NCBI RefSeq assembly: GCF_013340845.1
Contig: NZ_AP020335.1
Span: 62,001 to 126,000 of the forward strand
Source: Hydrogenovibrio marinus
GTDB taxonomy: Bacteria; Pseudomonadota; Gammaproteobacteria; Thiomicrospirales; Thiomicrospiraceae
Direction: 5' to 3'
Length of the DNA stretch: 64,000 nucleotides
Part shown: positions 56,270 through 64,000 of the stretch, one piece after another
Numbering within the stretch: the first letter of the stretch is position 1
Layout of the letters: each line of letters begins with the position of its first letter
Position numbers and translations under genes: made by a program
Notes under the pieces: model-generated
Database searches by the model: none
Told to the model about the DNA's origin: nothing
The model's input: the letters and a program-made list of their open reading frames with translations, nothing else

Positions 56270-56325
56270 GTCTCTGTTCGTACTTCCTATGGATGGAGTA
56301 ATGATTGACGCTTAAAAGGCATGAA

Positions 56326-57675
56326 ATGTCCAGTAATCCATTTGAAAACCAAGTAGATATTACAAAATCCAAGCTATTACAAAACGATAGCTTGGTTTCA
56401 TCCTATAAGGTTAAGCAAGTGATTGAAGATGACAGTGTGTCTCGATGGGTTCGAGTTCTGCATGACATCAGCAATCATTATGCAATTAAGCGAGAAAAAG
56501 ACCTGCTGATTTATTTGAATCAGTTCAAAGATGACTTTGTTCGCTTTGACGAAATTCGTAAGGTTCAATTCAATTATCTGCAATTTTTCGATTTTGTAGG
56601 TAAGCGGACGCTGCAGGAGAAAGTTAAAAAAACAGGGCCTCTATCGGAAAAGCAAGCTCGTCACCTTCTTGAAAATGTCCTATCCGGGTTAGAAAAACTA
56701 CATGGTGTCGGCTTTGTTCATAACAATATTCGCCCAGAGTCTATCCTAGTCGGGAAAGATCATTATTACCTTTTTTCGATGGATCATGCGATTCCAATGC
56801 TGACCAGCTATGAATCTGAGTTGCTGGTGGGCGATCAACGCTATACGGCGCCGGAGCGTATGAATGGCCAAGCTTCAGAAGCTAGTGATGTCTATGCACT
56901 GGGCTGCATGCTGTATTACGCATTGTCAGGAAAGCATATTTATCGCTTAAAGCCGAATCAAGATCGCTATCAACAGCTTTATGCTCATGCATTTCATTCC
57001 ATGTCCAAAGAAAACAGCTTGCCTTATTTTTGGCGACAACTGGTTATTTGGATGACGCAGAAACAGCCGGAAAAGAGACCCAACCTGGCAGATTTAAAGC
57101 AATGGCTGGTAGATCAAGTTGTACCTAAGTTTATTCGTGATGAAGTCATCGGGCATAATCGAAAATCATCTGAAACGCCTTTAGAAGACTTAGCCAATCA
57201 GCATTGTTTGTTTGCACAATTTAAAAAGGCGAATGAATATGAAGCAGAAGGCAACCTTGATTCTGCATTTAACCTTTATGAAAATGGTGCATTCAGAGAA
57301 TATTCTCGTGCAGAGAACAATTTAGGTCTTATGTACGAAAAAGGCGCGCCTATTAAGCAGGACTACTTTAAAGCCATGAATTACTATCATATGGCTTATC
57401 AAAAAGGAAATCCCTATGCGGCTTATAACTTAGGACGTATGTTTGAAAAAGGTCTGGGAACCAGTGTTGATTTGAAGAAAGCGTTTAAACTCTTCCAGTT
57501 TTCAGCATTAAGAGGGCATCGTCCTGCACAACATAAGATAGGTTCTTTTTATGCGGAAGGGCAAGGTATTCCAAAGAATTTAATTCAAGCGCGTTTTTGG
57601 TTCGGGCTAGCGGCCAGATATGGTTGCCTAGAGTCAGAAAACAGTATCAAGAAGCTATTAACGGCTAGCCTTTGA
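56326..57675 (+). CDS. Pseudokinase domain plus Sel1 repeats
   Basis: The ATG at 56326 (AAGG before it) gives 449 aa; a TTG at 56305 behind GGATGGAG is an alternative. Residues ~25-265 are a Ser/Thr-kinase-like fold. Lys55 of the ATP pocket (YAIKRE) and the later YTAPERMNG and SDVYALGCMLYYALSGK blocks are kept. The catalytic HRDxKxxN is HNNIRPES (132-139), so Asp is Asn, and DFG is SMD (151-153). It is therefore predicted to be a pseudokinase. Three Sel1 repeats follow (~330-440: AENNLGLMYEKGAPIKQDYF, AAYNLGRMFEKGLGTSVDLK). There is no signal or membrane span. It starts 56 bp after the adhesin and is probably co-transcribed, so a scaffold for adhesin control or export is plausible. A copy of the dispersed motif is inside at 57078. 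Confidence 0.85.
   Translation: MSSNPFENQVDITKSKLLQNDSLVSSYKVKQVIEDDSVSRWVRVLHDISNHYAIKREKDLLIYLNQFKDDFVRFDEIRKVQFNYLQFFDFVGKRTLQEKVKKTGPLSEKQARHLLENVLSGLEKLHGVGFVHNNIRPESILVGKDHYYLFSMDHAIPMLTSYESELLVGDQRYTAPERMNGQASEASDVYALGCMLYYALSGKHIYRLKPNQDRYQQLYAHAFHSMSKENSLPYFWRQLVIWMTQKQPEKRPNLADLKQWLVDQVVPKFIRDEVIGHNRKSSETPLEDLANQHCLFAQFKKANEYEAEGNLDSAFNLYENGAFREYSRAENNLGLMYEKGAPIKQDYFKAMNYYHMAYQKGNPYAAYNLGRMFEKGLGTSVDLKKAFKLFQFSALRGHRPAQHKIGSFYAEGQGIPKNLIQARFWFGLAARYGCLESENSIKKLLTASL
57078..57095 (+). repeat. Dispersed ~20-bp motif, copy 9 (exact core)
   Basis: ACCCAACCTGGCAGATTT, inside the pseudokinase gene, read as PNLADL (compare PNLADF in prlC). Confidence 0.8.
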
Positions 57676-58110
57676 CATGCCAACTTTAAAAGACTTTTCT
57701 CTGTTTTGTTGTAAAAGCAGTTCTGAAAAGTCTCCCAACCACTTCGATAACACATGCATTTCTTTGGCCTGAGTGAACTCCATGAGTTCTTTTAAAGTCG
57801 CCTGCTTGATTGGGTAGTTGATGCTACTGCATGCGGCTTTGATCAGATAAAAAATCTCATCCTGAGAAAATTTTGGATTTGGCAGGAAATAGGTACTTTT
57901 GGCTAAGATAGCAGCATTGATTAGCGCTAGCCAATAGCGGTCTGAAACATGTTTGGTTGCCAGTAATTCCTTATCAGGCTCAGTCTTTTCTCTAAGTGCA
58001 AGGATTTGACCTAAAGAATAAGTCGACAGCAGTTCCAAAGCCAAATCTCGGGCATTAGGCGGTAACTCCTGTAGCAATGACTGTTCATAATCGTTTTCCA
58101 ACAATTCCAT
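57658..58110 (-). CDS. Hypothetical soluble protein (150 aa)
   Basis: The start is the ATG at 58110; a TTG at 58116 is possible. The protein is helical and Leu-rich, with ELPPNARDLALELLSTYSLG and LALINAAILAKSTYFLPNPK, ending in a basic tail. No signal, span or known motif is seen. Its 3' end overlaps the convergent pseudokinase gene by 18 bp, and it diverges from apt across ~145 bp. I do not recognise the family. The ribosome site is weak. Confidence 0.65.
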   Translation of the reverse strand: MELLENDYEQSLLQELPPNARDLALELLSTYSLGQILALREKTEPDKELLATKHVSDRYWLALINAAILAKSTYFLPNPKFSQDEIFYLIKAACSSINYPIKQATLKELMEFTQAKEMHVLSKWLGDFSELLLQQNREKSFKVGMSKASR

Positions 58111-58254
58111 AACCAAACGCCGTGTTGATGTAGTTCAAAATAAGTTTTACTGAACTGTAAATAAAAGTTTCTGTTTACGAAACCAGAGTTTATTTCAGAA
58201 TTATTTTATAGAATATATTTATCTATATTTTATCCCATAAAGAGGTTTGAAACC

Positions 58255-58417
58255 ATGTCCAACCATTATCTTGCAAAGTATTTAGACGGTGTCCCAGATT
58301 TTCCTAAGCCAGGAATCCTGTTTCAAGATATTTCACCTTTATTGAAGTCGCATTTCAGTGAGACGATTGATGCGATTTCTGCATTATTCTCTCATGATGA
58401 ATGGGAAGAAATTGTAC
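58255..58417 (+). pseudogene. apt: Adenine phosphoribosyltransferase, 5' fragment
   Basis: The reading MSNHYLAKYLDGVPDFPKPG, then ILFQDISPLL, is the N-terminus of Apt, which makes AMP from adenine and PRPP. GAGG precedes the ATG. The frame is cut at 58417 by an IS3-family element and runs into a stop within it at 58467. Removing the IS and one 4-bp flank rejoins the frame as EEIVQIDCLVGIE, so the gene was intact until the insertion. The 54-residue fragment lacks the PRPP-binding site and must be inactive. Confidence 0.9.
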
Positions 58418-58420
58418 TGG

Positions 58421-59272
58421 TCAAGCAATTTCGGACACATCACGTTTATAATTTTCATATTCAATAGGACTCATGTCACCATTGCTTGTATGAAGCCTTT
58501 CTAAGTTGTAATAACGCATATACGCTTTCACATCGTCAATCATATGCTCATGGTTAGGTTGATGTACTTTGAGCAGCCAGTCATGCTTTAAACTGCCAAA
58601 GAACCTTTCAACCACGGCATTATCCCAACACGCGCCAACATCGCCCATTGAGGCTCGGATTTTGAATTGTTTCAGCTGCGCTCTAAATGCGTCACTGGTG
58701 TATTGTGATCCACGATCACTATGGAAGATCACCCCTTTGGGCGGCTTTCTAAGCCAGTAGGCTTGCTTGAGCGACTCAAGCACGAGTTCGGTGGTCATGC
58801 GCGGGCTGATTGACCAACCGATAATCCGGCGTGAGTACAAGTCCATCACCACGCTCAGGTATAGCCAACCCTGTGCGGTTTTTAAATAGGTGATATCACC
58901 GGCCCACACTTGATTCATGCCTGTGGGGTTAAAGTCCATGTTCACAAGGTTATCTGCCACAGCGTGGCTTGGGTCCCGTTTTGTGGTGACTTTGAATGCA
59001 ACACGCTGTTCAACCTTTAGGTTTAAGATTTCCATTAACTTGATGACTTTGTGGCGCCCAACCTTAAAGCCTTCTTTACGTAATCGCTTCATCAGTTCTC
59101 GTGAACCGAGACTGTTTCGACTGGCTATAAAAAGGGCTTTAGCTCGCCGATACAGTCGCAGTTGTTCTTCGGTAATAATAGCCTTGGGACGCTTGATCCA
59201 ATCGTAATAGCCGGAGCGGCTAAAACTCATCACCTTACAGCTTAATTTAACCGAGTAGCCTTCTTGCGCCAA
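58421..59272 (-). CDS. IS3-family transposase OrfB (DDE integrase domain)
   Basis: 283 aa from a TTG at 59272. An HTH_21-type N-terminus (MSFSRSGYYDWIKRP) is followed by a retroviral-type integrase core: VWAGDITYLKTAQGWLYLSV (first Asp), VIFHSDRGSQYTSDAF (second Asp) and SMGDVGACWDNAVVERFFGS (Glu), so the DDE triad is complete. The open frame extends upstream through LGFEFIHTLAQEG to the slippery site AAAAAAG (59332-59326 on the minus strand). The active enzyme is therefore most likely an OrfAB fusion made by -1 frameshifting. The stop codon lies just inside the left inverted repeat. Confidence 0.93.
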   Translation of the reverse strand: MAQEGYSVKLSCKVMSFSRSGYYDWIKRPKAIITEEQLRLYRRAKALFIASRNSLGSRELMKRLRKEGFKVGRHKVIKLMEILNLKVEQRVAFKVTTKRDPSHAVADNLVNMDFNPTGMNQVWAGDITYLKTAQGWLYLSVVMDLYSRRIIGWSISPRMTTELVLESLKQAYWLRKPPKGVIFHSDRGSQYTSDAFRAQLKQFKIRASMGDVGACWDNAVVERFFGSLKHDWLLKVHQPNHEHMIDDVKAYMRYYNLERLHTSNGDMSPIEYENYKRDVSEIA

Positions 59273-59292
59273 CGTATGGATAAACTCAAATC

Positions 59293-59607
59293 CTAGTGCA
59301 TTTCTCGGGCGAAGAAGGCTGAGGCCTTTTTTAAAATGTCTTTTTCCATTCGAAGCCGCTTGTTTTCAGCTCGCAGCTTTTTGAGTTCTTCACGCTCATT
59401 ATCGCTTAAGGCCGCACCATTGGTTTGCGCTTCAAGCTTGTCTTTCCACTTGTAAAGCAAGTTTGGATTAACGCCTAGCGCTTGCGCCGCTTCAGCAACG
59501 CTATAACCTTGTTCAGTGACAAGCGCGACCGCTTCTTGTTTAAATTCTTTGGTGTAAGTTTTATAAACTCGCTTCTGATTCATAACCACTCCTAGATTCG
59601 ACAACAT
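59293..59607 (-). CDS. IS3-family OrfA (helix-turn-helix protein)
   Basis: 104 aa (from ATG at 59583 if shorter: MNQKRVYKTYTKEFKQEAVA). It is an HTH_Tnp_1 protein with VAEAAQALGVNPNLLYKWKD and a C-terminal leucine-zipper-like helix (ELKKLRAENKRLRMEKDILK) that mediates multimerisation. The IS3 slippery heptamer A-AAA-AAG sits in its last 40 bases, encoding KK before ASAFF. OrfA alone usually represses or modulates transposition. Confidence 0.92.
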   Translation of the reverse strand: MLSNLGVVMNQKRVYKTYTKEFKQEAVALVTEQGYSVAEAAQALGVNPNLLYKWKDKLEAQTNGAALSDNEREELKKLRAENKRLRMEKDILKKASAFFAREMH

Positions 59608-59646
59608 CTATTGTCTCTCATTGAAGTGTCCGTTTCCATTAGACCA

Positions 59647-60015
59647 GTTCAAATCGATTGTTTGGTTGGTATTGAGTCCCGGGGCTTTATCTTTGCCTCT
59701 GCATTGGCCTACAAGCACAATAAGGGATTCATTAAGGTCAGAAAGCCAGGAAAACTGCCAAATGTAAAGGCTAAAAAATCATACGGTTTGGAGTATGGAA
59801 CTGACAGCTTGGAGATGCAGGCGGGTCAGGGGCAAAAAGTGGTTATTCTTGATGACTTGATTGCGACAGGTGGGTCAATGGAAGCTGCGGCGCACTTATG
59901 TGAAGAAGTCGGTTATGACGTTGTTGGTTTGGCTTGTCTGATTGACTTAACTTCTCTAAATAACTTCAATTTCAAAGGAATGGGTGTCCGTTCCGTGATT
60001 CAATTCGACGACTAG
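59647..60015 (+). pseudogene. apt: Adenine phosphoribosyltransferase, 3' fragment
   Basis: This fragment carries the rest of Apt: DCLVGIESRGFIFASALAYK, PGKLPNVKAKKSYGLEYGTD and the PRPP-binding loop VVILDDLIATGGSMEAAAH, ending VRSVIQFDD. An open frame begins inside the IS at a TTG (59611), so a fusion peptide might be made at a low level. It would lack the N-terminal hood needed for adenine binding. The sequence shows no other damage, so the disruption is recent. Confidence 0.88.
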
Positions 60016-60047
60016 CTAGACTGGTTTCTGAATAAAAGAGATATTTC

Positions 60048-61454
60048 ATGCAACTGCCTCGACTGACAAACAGTATTTTCCTTGATCAATTCCTTTTCAT
60101 GCAGCTGATCGGTGTATTCATCGGTTTGGCGTTTCCCCATTTCCTAGTTTGGTATGGGTTTCATGCAGAAGAGGTGCTGACGATCGATTTTTATATCGTT
60201 TCTCAGGTCGCGGGGCAAATTGTCGGTTTGATTAGCTTCTTGTTGATTTCAATGGTCATTCGCCCGCATTTGAAGCTTTTGTCGAACAAAATGCAGGATA
60301 TTGCTAACGGATTGCAGAGTAAGTCTTTTGATGACCATACCCTTAATTGCGAAGAAGGGATGTGTCAGATTGAAGTCTCGTCCAATGATGAGATAGGCGT
60401 GAGTGCACGCGCTTATAACCAGCTGCTTGATGCGCTAATCAAGTCTCATGAAGTTGAGCGTGTTTTCGGTAGATTCTCCAAGATCATGTCGGAAAACCTG
60501 GATTTATCCAAATTGGCGGATGAAACCTTGAGTCTCCTGATACAAACCACCAATTTTGAAGCGGGAGCATTCTTGGTTATTAGGCAGGGCACGCTGAATG
60601 TGATTGCATCGCAAGGTATTCTTGACCCTGAAAGTCTGCCTGATCATGATGTCATTGAAAAATGTCTGAAAGAGATTAAAACTAAGCGTATTTCTTTGCC
60701 CGATAACATTGAACTGGACGGCGTTTTGACGCATTTCCGACCTTCTGAGATATTCGTCGAACCGATTGAGTTTAAAGGAACGGTCTTAGGCGCATTGGTT
60801 GCCGCAACGGGCGCTTATGCTGCGGATGACCATACGGAACAGTTGGCACAATTGTTCAGTAGAAGTATTGGATTGGCAATCAACAATGCAATGATTCACT
60901 CTAAATTCCAGAAGCTAGCTGCAGTGGACGGTTTGACTGGGGTCTACAATCGCCGCTTTGGGATGGAACGACTAAAAGAAGACTTCTCAAGAGCCATTCG
61001 CGAACAAACCAATATGACACTGGCGATGATTGATATCGACCATTTCAAATCCATCAATGATAACTATGGTCACCTGGTTGGAGATCGTGTCATTAAGATG
61101 ATTGCCGCGATTATCAAGAATACGGTGCGCGAAGGGGATATCGTGGTTCGTTATGGCGGAGAAGAGTTTCTGATGATTCTTCATGGCGCTTCCTGCCAAA
61201 ACGCGTTCAATATTTGTGAGCGTATTCGCCACCAAGTGAAAGACACGCTATTCCAAGAAAATAATCAGGTTATTCAAGTCACGGTCAGTGTCGGGTTGGC
61301 AGCCTATCCTGAGCAACCTGCTGGCGATGAAATGGAGCTTATCCATAAAGCAGACCAAGCGCTTTATCAGTCAAAAGAAGGTGGTAGAGACCAAGTTGTT
61401 AAGTTTGGTGTGCTAGTAAATGAAGTGGAAGATAGTTCAGAGGTGTTGGTTTAA
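60048..61454 (+). CDS. Membrane diguanylate cyclase with GAF sensor
   Basis: This 468-aa protein has two N-terminal spans (~15-38 and ~48-72) enclosing only a short periplasmic loop. A HAMP-like segment (~75-135), a GAF domain (~140-285) and a GGDEF domain (~295-455) follow. The GGDEF core is complete: LTGVYNRRFGMERL, MIDIDHFKSINDNYGHLVGD and active site GGEEF (370-374). The RxxD inhibition site (REGD) lies five residues upstream. It makes c-di-GMP from GTP in response to an unknown cytoplasmic GAF ligand. It follows the broken apt by 32 bp. With the cyclase at 561, it is a possible source of the signal for the LapA-type adhesin. Confidence 0.92.
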   Translation: MQLPRLTNSIFLDQFLFMQLIGVFIGLAFPHFLVWYGFHAEEVLTIDFYIVSQVAGQIVGLISFLLISMVIRPHLKLLSNKMQDIANGLQSKSFDDHTLNCEEGMCQIEVSSNDEIGVSARAYNQLLDALIKSHEVERVFGRFSKIMSENLDLSKLADETLSLLIQTTNFEAGAFLVIRQGTLNVIASQGILDPESLPDHDVIEKCLKEIKTKRISLPDNIELDGVLTHFRPSEIFVEPIEFKGTVLGALVAATGAYAADDHTEQLAQLFSRSIGLAINNAMIHSKFQKLAAVDGLTGVYNRRFGMERLKEDFSRAIREQTNMTLAMIDIDHFKSINDNYGHLVGDRVIKMIAAIIKNTVREGDIVVRYGGEEFLMILHGASCQNAFNICERIRHQVKDTLFQENNQVIQVTVSVGLAAYPEQPAGDEMELIHKADQALYQSKEGGRDQVVKFGVLVNEVEDSSEVLV

Positions 61455-61480
61455 GCTTTGGGCAGAGCGCCCCAAAGCTT
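61453..61480. terminator. Hairpin between the cyclase gene and argH
   Basis: AAGCTTTGGG (61453-61462) pairs perfectly with CCCAAAGCTT (61471-61480), loop of 8. It lies between convergent genes and overlaps the cyclase stop. No long T run follows. Confidence 0.55.
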
Positions 61481-61494
61481 GATAGGCAAGCCTT

Positions 61495-62901
61495 TTAATC
61501 AGCTTTATTCAAAAATATTTTTGCTCGTTGAATGGCCGCTTTAACTTGTCTTGGGGCAGTGCCACCCAAGTGGTCACGTGCTGAGACAGAGCCTTCAAGC
61601 GTTAGCACTTCGAATACATCTTCAGTGATATCTGCATGGAATCCTTGTAGGGTTTCCAAAGACATTTCCGATAAATCCAATTTGTTTTTCACGCCGTGCG
61701 CTACCGCCAAGCCAACCACTTCGTGTGCATCGCGGAAGGGCAATCCCTTTTTCACCAAGTAATCTGCTAAATCTGTGGCAGTAGAGAAGCCATTTTTTGC
61801 GGCAGCATAGGTCATGTCTCGATTAACGATAATGGCTGGCACCATGTCCGCAAACGCTCTTAAACTGCCTCTAACAGTGTCAACCGTGTCGAACAATGGT
61901 TCTTTATCTTCCTGGTTGTCTTTGTTGTAAGCTAAAGGCTGAGATTTCATCAACGTTAGTAGGCTGATTAAGTGACCGTAAACGCGCCCTGTTTTCCCGC
62001 GAACAAGTTCAGGTACATCAGGGTTTTTCTTTTGCGGCATGATCGATGAGCCTGTGCAGAAACGGTCAGGTAAATCGATAAACTGGAATTGTGCCGAAGA
62101 CCATAAAACCAACTCCTCCGAGAAGCGCGACAAATGCATCAAGAAGGTTGATGCAAAAGCCGTGAACTCAATGGCGAAGTCTCTGTCCGAAACACCATCC
62201 AATGAATTTTCCGAAATGCGGTCGAAACCAAGTAGTTCAGCCGTTAATTCACGGTTAATTGGGTAGGTGGTTCCAGCCAAGGCAGCCGAGCCAAGTGGCA
62301 TGGTATTAACGCGTTTTCGGCAGTCTTGCAGGCGCTCTACATCGCGTTTAATCATCTCGAACCAAGCCATCATATGGTGTCCAAACGTCACAGGTTGAGC
62401 CGTTTGCAAATGGGTGAAGCCAGGCATGATGGTATCGGCTTCTTTTTCCGCCAAGCTAAGAATACCTTGTTGCAGGCGTTTCAGTTCTGGCAAAATCGCA
62501 TCAATCTCATCACGCAAGTACAGACGGATGTCAGTGGCAACCTGGTCATTACGAGAGCGGCCTGTATGCAGTTTTTTCCCGGTGATACCAATCAGGTTCG
62601 TCAATCTGGCTTCGATATTCATGTGAATATCTTCTTGCTGAATAGACCATTGGAACTTGCCGTTGTCGATTTCTTGTTGAATTTGCGTTAAGCCGTTAAT
62701 AATGTCCGCCAGTTCATCCTGAGTCAAAATGCCCGCTTCGGTTAACATCTTCGCATGCGCGATAGAGCCTTGAATATCTTGTCGATACATACGGTTGTCG
62801 AATTGGATAGATGCGGTAAATTCTTCAACGAACGCATCAGTAGCCTCCGTAAAGCGGGCACTGGAAAGTTTGGCAGTATTGACTTGATTGTCTTGGTTCA
62901 T
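61495..62901 (-). CDS. argH: Argininosuccinate lyase
   Basis: This 468-aa enzyme splits argininosuccinate to arginine and fumarate, the last step of arginine synthesis. Superfamily signature [20 protein letters not shown] contains the mobile serine loop. [20 protein letters not shown] and [17 protein letters not shown] carry substrate-binding and catalytic residues. Length is normal and the enzyme is a cytoplasmic homotetramer in the family. No other arg gene is adjacent. Confidence 0.97.
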   Translation of the reverse strand: MNQDNQVNTAKLSSARFTEATDAFVEEFTASIQFDNRMYRQDIQGSIAHAKMLTEAGILTQDELADIINGLTQIQQEIDNGKFQWSIQQEDIHMNIEARLTNLIGITGKKLHTGRSRNDQVATDIRLYLRDEIDAILPELKRLQQGILSLAEKEADTIMPGFTHLQTAQPVTFGHHMMAWFEMIKRDVERLQDCRKRVNTMPLGSAALAGTTYPINRELTAELLGFDRISENSLDGVSDRDFAIEFTAFASTFLMHLSRFSEELVLWSSAQFQFIDLPDRFCTGSSIMPQKKNPDVPELVRGKTGRVYGHLISLLTLMKSQPLAYNKDNQEDKEPLFDTVDTVRGSLRAFADMVPAIIVNRDMTYAAAKNGFSTATDLADYLVKKGLPFRDAHEVVGLAVAHGVKNKLDLSEMSLETLQGFHADITEDVFEVLTLEGSVSARDHLGGTAPRQVKAAIQRAKIFLNKAD

Positions 62902-63009
62902 GAAACGTCTTCTTATTAAGTCTAAATGTGGTCTAAATTCTAAATAGCGTTATTATACCGGAAGGTGAAAGGTTTGCCGAGCAGCCAAGGTTGACTGCTT
63001 TGAACAAGG

Positions 63010-63552
63010 TTAATCCAAATCTTCCGGCATCGCGGGGATGCGTAGGGAATTCCCCATTTTGTTGTATGCGGTGTTAAGCGCTTTATGTATCATGGCGGCA
63101 TACAGTTCGATATTCGCTATACCGACAAGGCGAGGTGCAACTTCATTTCCATTGCCGTCAATAAACAATACGGTCGGTGTCAAATCGACACCATAGCTTT
63201 CGCCCCATTGATCTTTACGGATAGGCCTGCCATCAAACCCCGGTATTGGATTGCGATCATCCAAGCTGACATAGCGCATATACATATATTTGCCGTCGTA
63301 GCGACCGCTCAGCATCATTGGGTTGAGAACTTCATCACGCAGTTGATGGCAGAACGCACACCATTCCGCACCGAATGCCAATAGAATGGGTAGATTCTTT
63401 TCTCTCGCTTGCTCGCCAAGTGTCTGCAAGTTTTGTAGTTCAGGGATGATTTTAAGCTTTTGAGAAGCGGATGCAGCAGACTCGTTAGCGCAGCCTGTCA
63501 GCCAGTAAGTAGAGCTCAGGATAAAAACAAAACTGAAAATCAATGCACGCAT
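63010..63552 (-). CDS. Thioredoxin-fold lipoprotein
   Basis: The ATG at 63552 gives 180 aa with a compact lipoprotein signal (MRALIFSFVFILSSTYWLTG, then C); 63591 is a longer alternative. The lipobox LTGC predicts lipid attachment in the periplasm. The thioredoxin domain has active site CAFC in FGAEWCAFCHQLRDEVL and a cis-Pro in VDLTPTVLFIDGNG. Proteins of this form act in periplasmic disulfide reduction or cytochrome maturation; SoxW-like and DsbD-related roles are possible. It diverges from hemC across ~115 bp. Confidence 0.85.
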   Translation of the reverse strand: MRALIFSFVFILSSTYWLTGCANESAASASQKLKIIPELQNLQTLGEQAREKNLPILLAFGAEWCAFCHQLRDEVLNPMMLSGRYDGKYMYMRYVSLDDRNPIPGFDGRPIRKDQWGESYGVDLTPTVLFIDGNGNEVAPRLVGIANIELYAAMIHKALNTAYNKMGNSLRIPAMPEDLD

Positions 63553-63667
63553 AAAAGGTTCAAACCCGCTTCTTATTGTTGTAGACATCATTGAGAAAAG
63601 ACTATTTTATCGAAAAAAGTGTGTGAATTCAGTAAAATGGCAGCACTCAAAACAGACAGGTAGATAG

Positions 63668-64000
63668 ATGAAAAAAACGCTCACCATCGCAACCCGAAAA
63701 AGCCCGCTTGCTATGTGGCAAGCAGAATTCGTTAAAGCCGAGTTGGAAAAAGCTCATCCTCACCTTGAAGTGATACTGCTTCCTATGTCGACCAAGGGCG
63801 ACAAGATTTTGGATGTACCTCTCGCGAAAATCGGCGGAAAAGGGCTTTTTACCAAAGAGCTTGAAGATCGCATGATGGATGGTGATGCCGATATCGCTGT
63901 GCACTCAATGAAAGATGTCCCAATGGAACTGCCGAAAGGCTTCGCGTTGGGGGCAATTCTTGAACGTCACGCGCCGACAGACGCTTTTGTGTCCAACAAC
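63668..64000 (+). CDS. hemC: Porphobilinogen deaminase (5' part, runs off the right edge)
   Basis: The ATG at 63668 starts [20 protein letters not shown], then [40 protein letters not shown] and VPMELPKG, all hallmark HemC blocks. HemC joins four porphobilinogen units into hydroxymethylbilane for haem and sirohaem. About 111 of ~310 residues are present; the dipyrromethane-binding Cys lies beyond the window. Confidence 0.96.
   Translation, partial: MKKTLTIATRKSPLAMWQAEFVKAELEKAHPHLEVILLPMSTKGDKILDVPLAKIGGKGLFTKELEDRMMDGDADIAVHSMKDVPMELPKGFALGAILERHAPTDAFVSNN

Larger units (their letters stand above)
58418..59646 (-). mobile_element. IS3-family insertion sequence
   Basis: A 1229-bp element with imperfect terminal inverted repeats: left TGGTCAAGCAATTTCGGACA and right (reverse complement) TGGTCTAATGGAAACGGACA. 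Both start with TG, as in the IS3 family. It carries orfA and orfB on the minus strand with an A6G slippery site. Flanks are GTAC (58414-58417) and GTTC (59647-59650), a 4-bp target duplication with one mismatch. It splits apt. Both transposase genes look intact, so it may still be mobile. Confidence 0.9.

Noticed and set aside
58421-59607. Frameshifted, dead transposase
   Set aside because: The shift between orfA and orfB is at A-AAA-AAG, the normal programmed -1 site of IS3 elements.
1-64000. tRNA or rRNA genes
   Set aside because: No T-arm GTTCRA pattern with a pairing acceptor was seen in any intergenic gap, and no rRNA-like stretch was found by eye.

Overview
The window reads as chromosomal DNA of a marine gammaproteobacterium. 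CmoA/CmoB/CmoM, PrlC, an MltC-type transglycosylase, TrxC, Aas and LpxR are typical of that class. Back-to-back NhaD and NhaA sodium/proton antiporters, moderate-to-low GC and two diguanylate cyclases would suit a Hydrogenovibrio/Thiomicrospira-like sulfur oxidiser. The genus is inference: no rRNA, tRNA or carbon/sulfur marker gene is present to settle it.

Layout. 1-5.4 kb: edge of a Na/Pi cotransporter, a globin-sensor-like diguanylate cyclase, divergent nhaD and nhaA, a YjbQ protein and a small partner. 5.6-12.7 kb: methyl-accepting chemotaxis protein, class II cytochrome c, TetR regulator, oligopeptidase A (prlC), lipid A deacylase (lpxR). 13-17.1 kb: phospholipid remodelling pair (LplT-like MFS, Aas) and a CPBP protease. 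17.2-24.5 kb (minus): first MoxR/Bat operon, moxR-DUF58-DUF4381-VWA-VWA/TPR-BatD. 24.6-32.6 kb (minus): hybrid histidine kinase with an overlapping substrate-binding protein, cmoB, cmoA, mltC, a nuclease and cmoM. 32.8-35.4 kb: a hypothetical, an MFS exporter and a divergent ArsR-rhodanese regulator. 35.5-42.9 kb (plus): a second complete MoxR/Bat operon in the same gene order. 43-44.9 kb: small membrane protein, trxC, a His-rich duplicated-motif protein, a hairpin-rich intergenic stretch and a small Ser/Thr-rich protein. 45.1-56.3 kb: a LapA-type giant adhesin. 56.3-58.1 kb: a pseudokinase-Sel1 protein and a hypothetical. 58.3-60 kb: apt split by an IS3-family element. 60-64 kb: a second diguanylate cyclase, argH, a thioredoxin-like lipoprotein and the start of hemC.

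How it fits together. The adhesin has an N-terminal retention module, a TAAG site of the type cut by LapG, 17 indistinguishable 318-bp repeats, a VWA domain and a type I secretion end. This predicts c-di-GMP-controlled biofilm attachment. LapD, LapG and the ABC exporter are not in this window, but two GGEEF cyclases with intact RxxD inhibition sites are. The two Bat operons probably build two related VWA/MoxR membrane complexes.

The most unexplained signal is a roughly 20-bp motif, ACCCCAACCTGGCAGATTTT. It occurs nine times (six with an exact 17-bp core) in genes and gaps, in several reading frames and both orientations, and once as an inverted pair between convergent genes. That pattern resembles DNA uptake sequences. 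Other points worth checking are the pseudokinase beside the adhesin, the hairpin-rich region at 44.23-44.50 kb and the recent IS disruption of apt.
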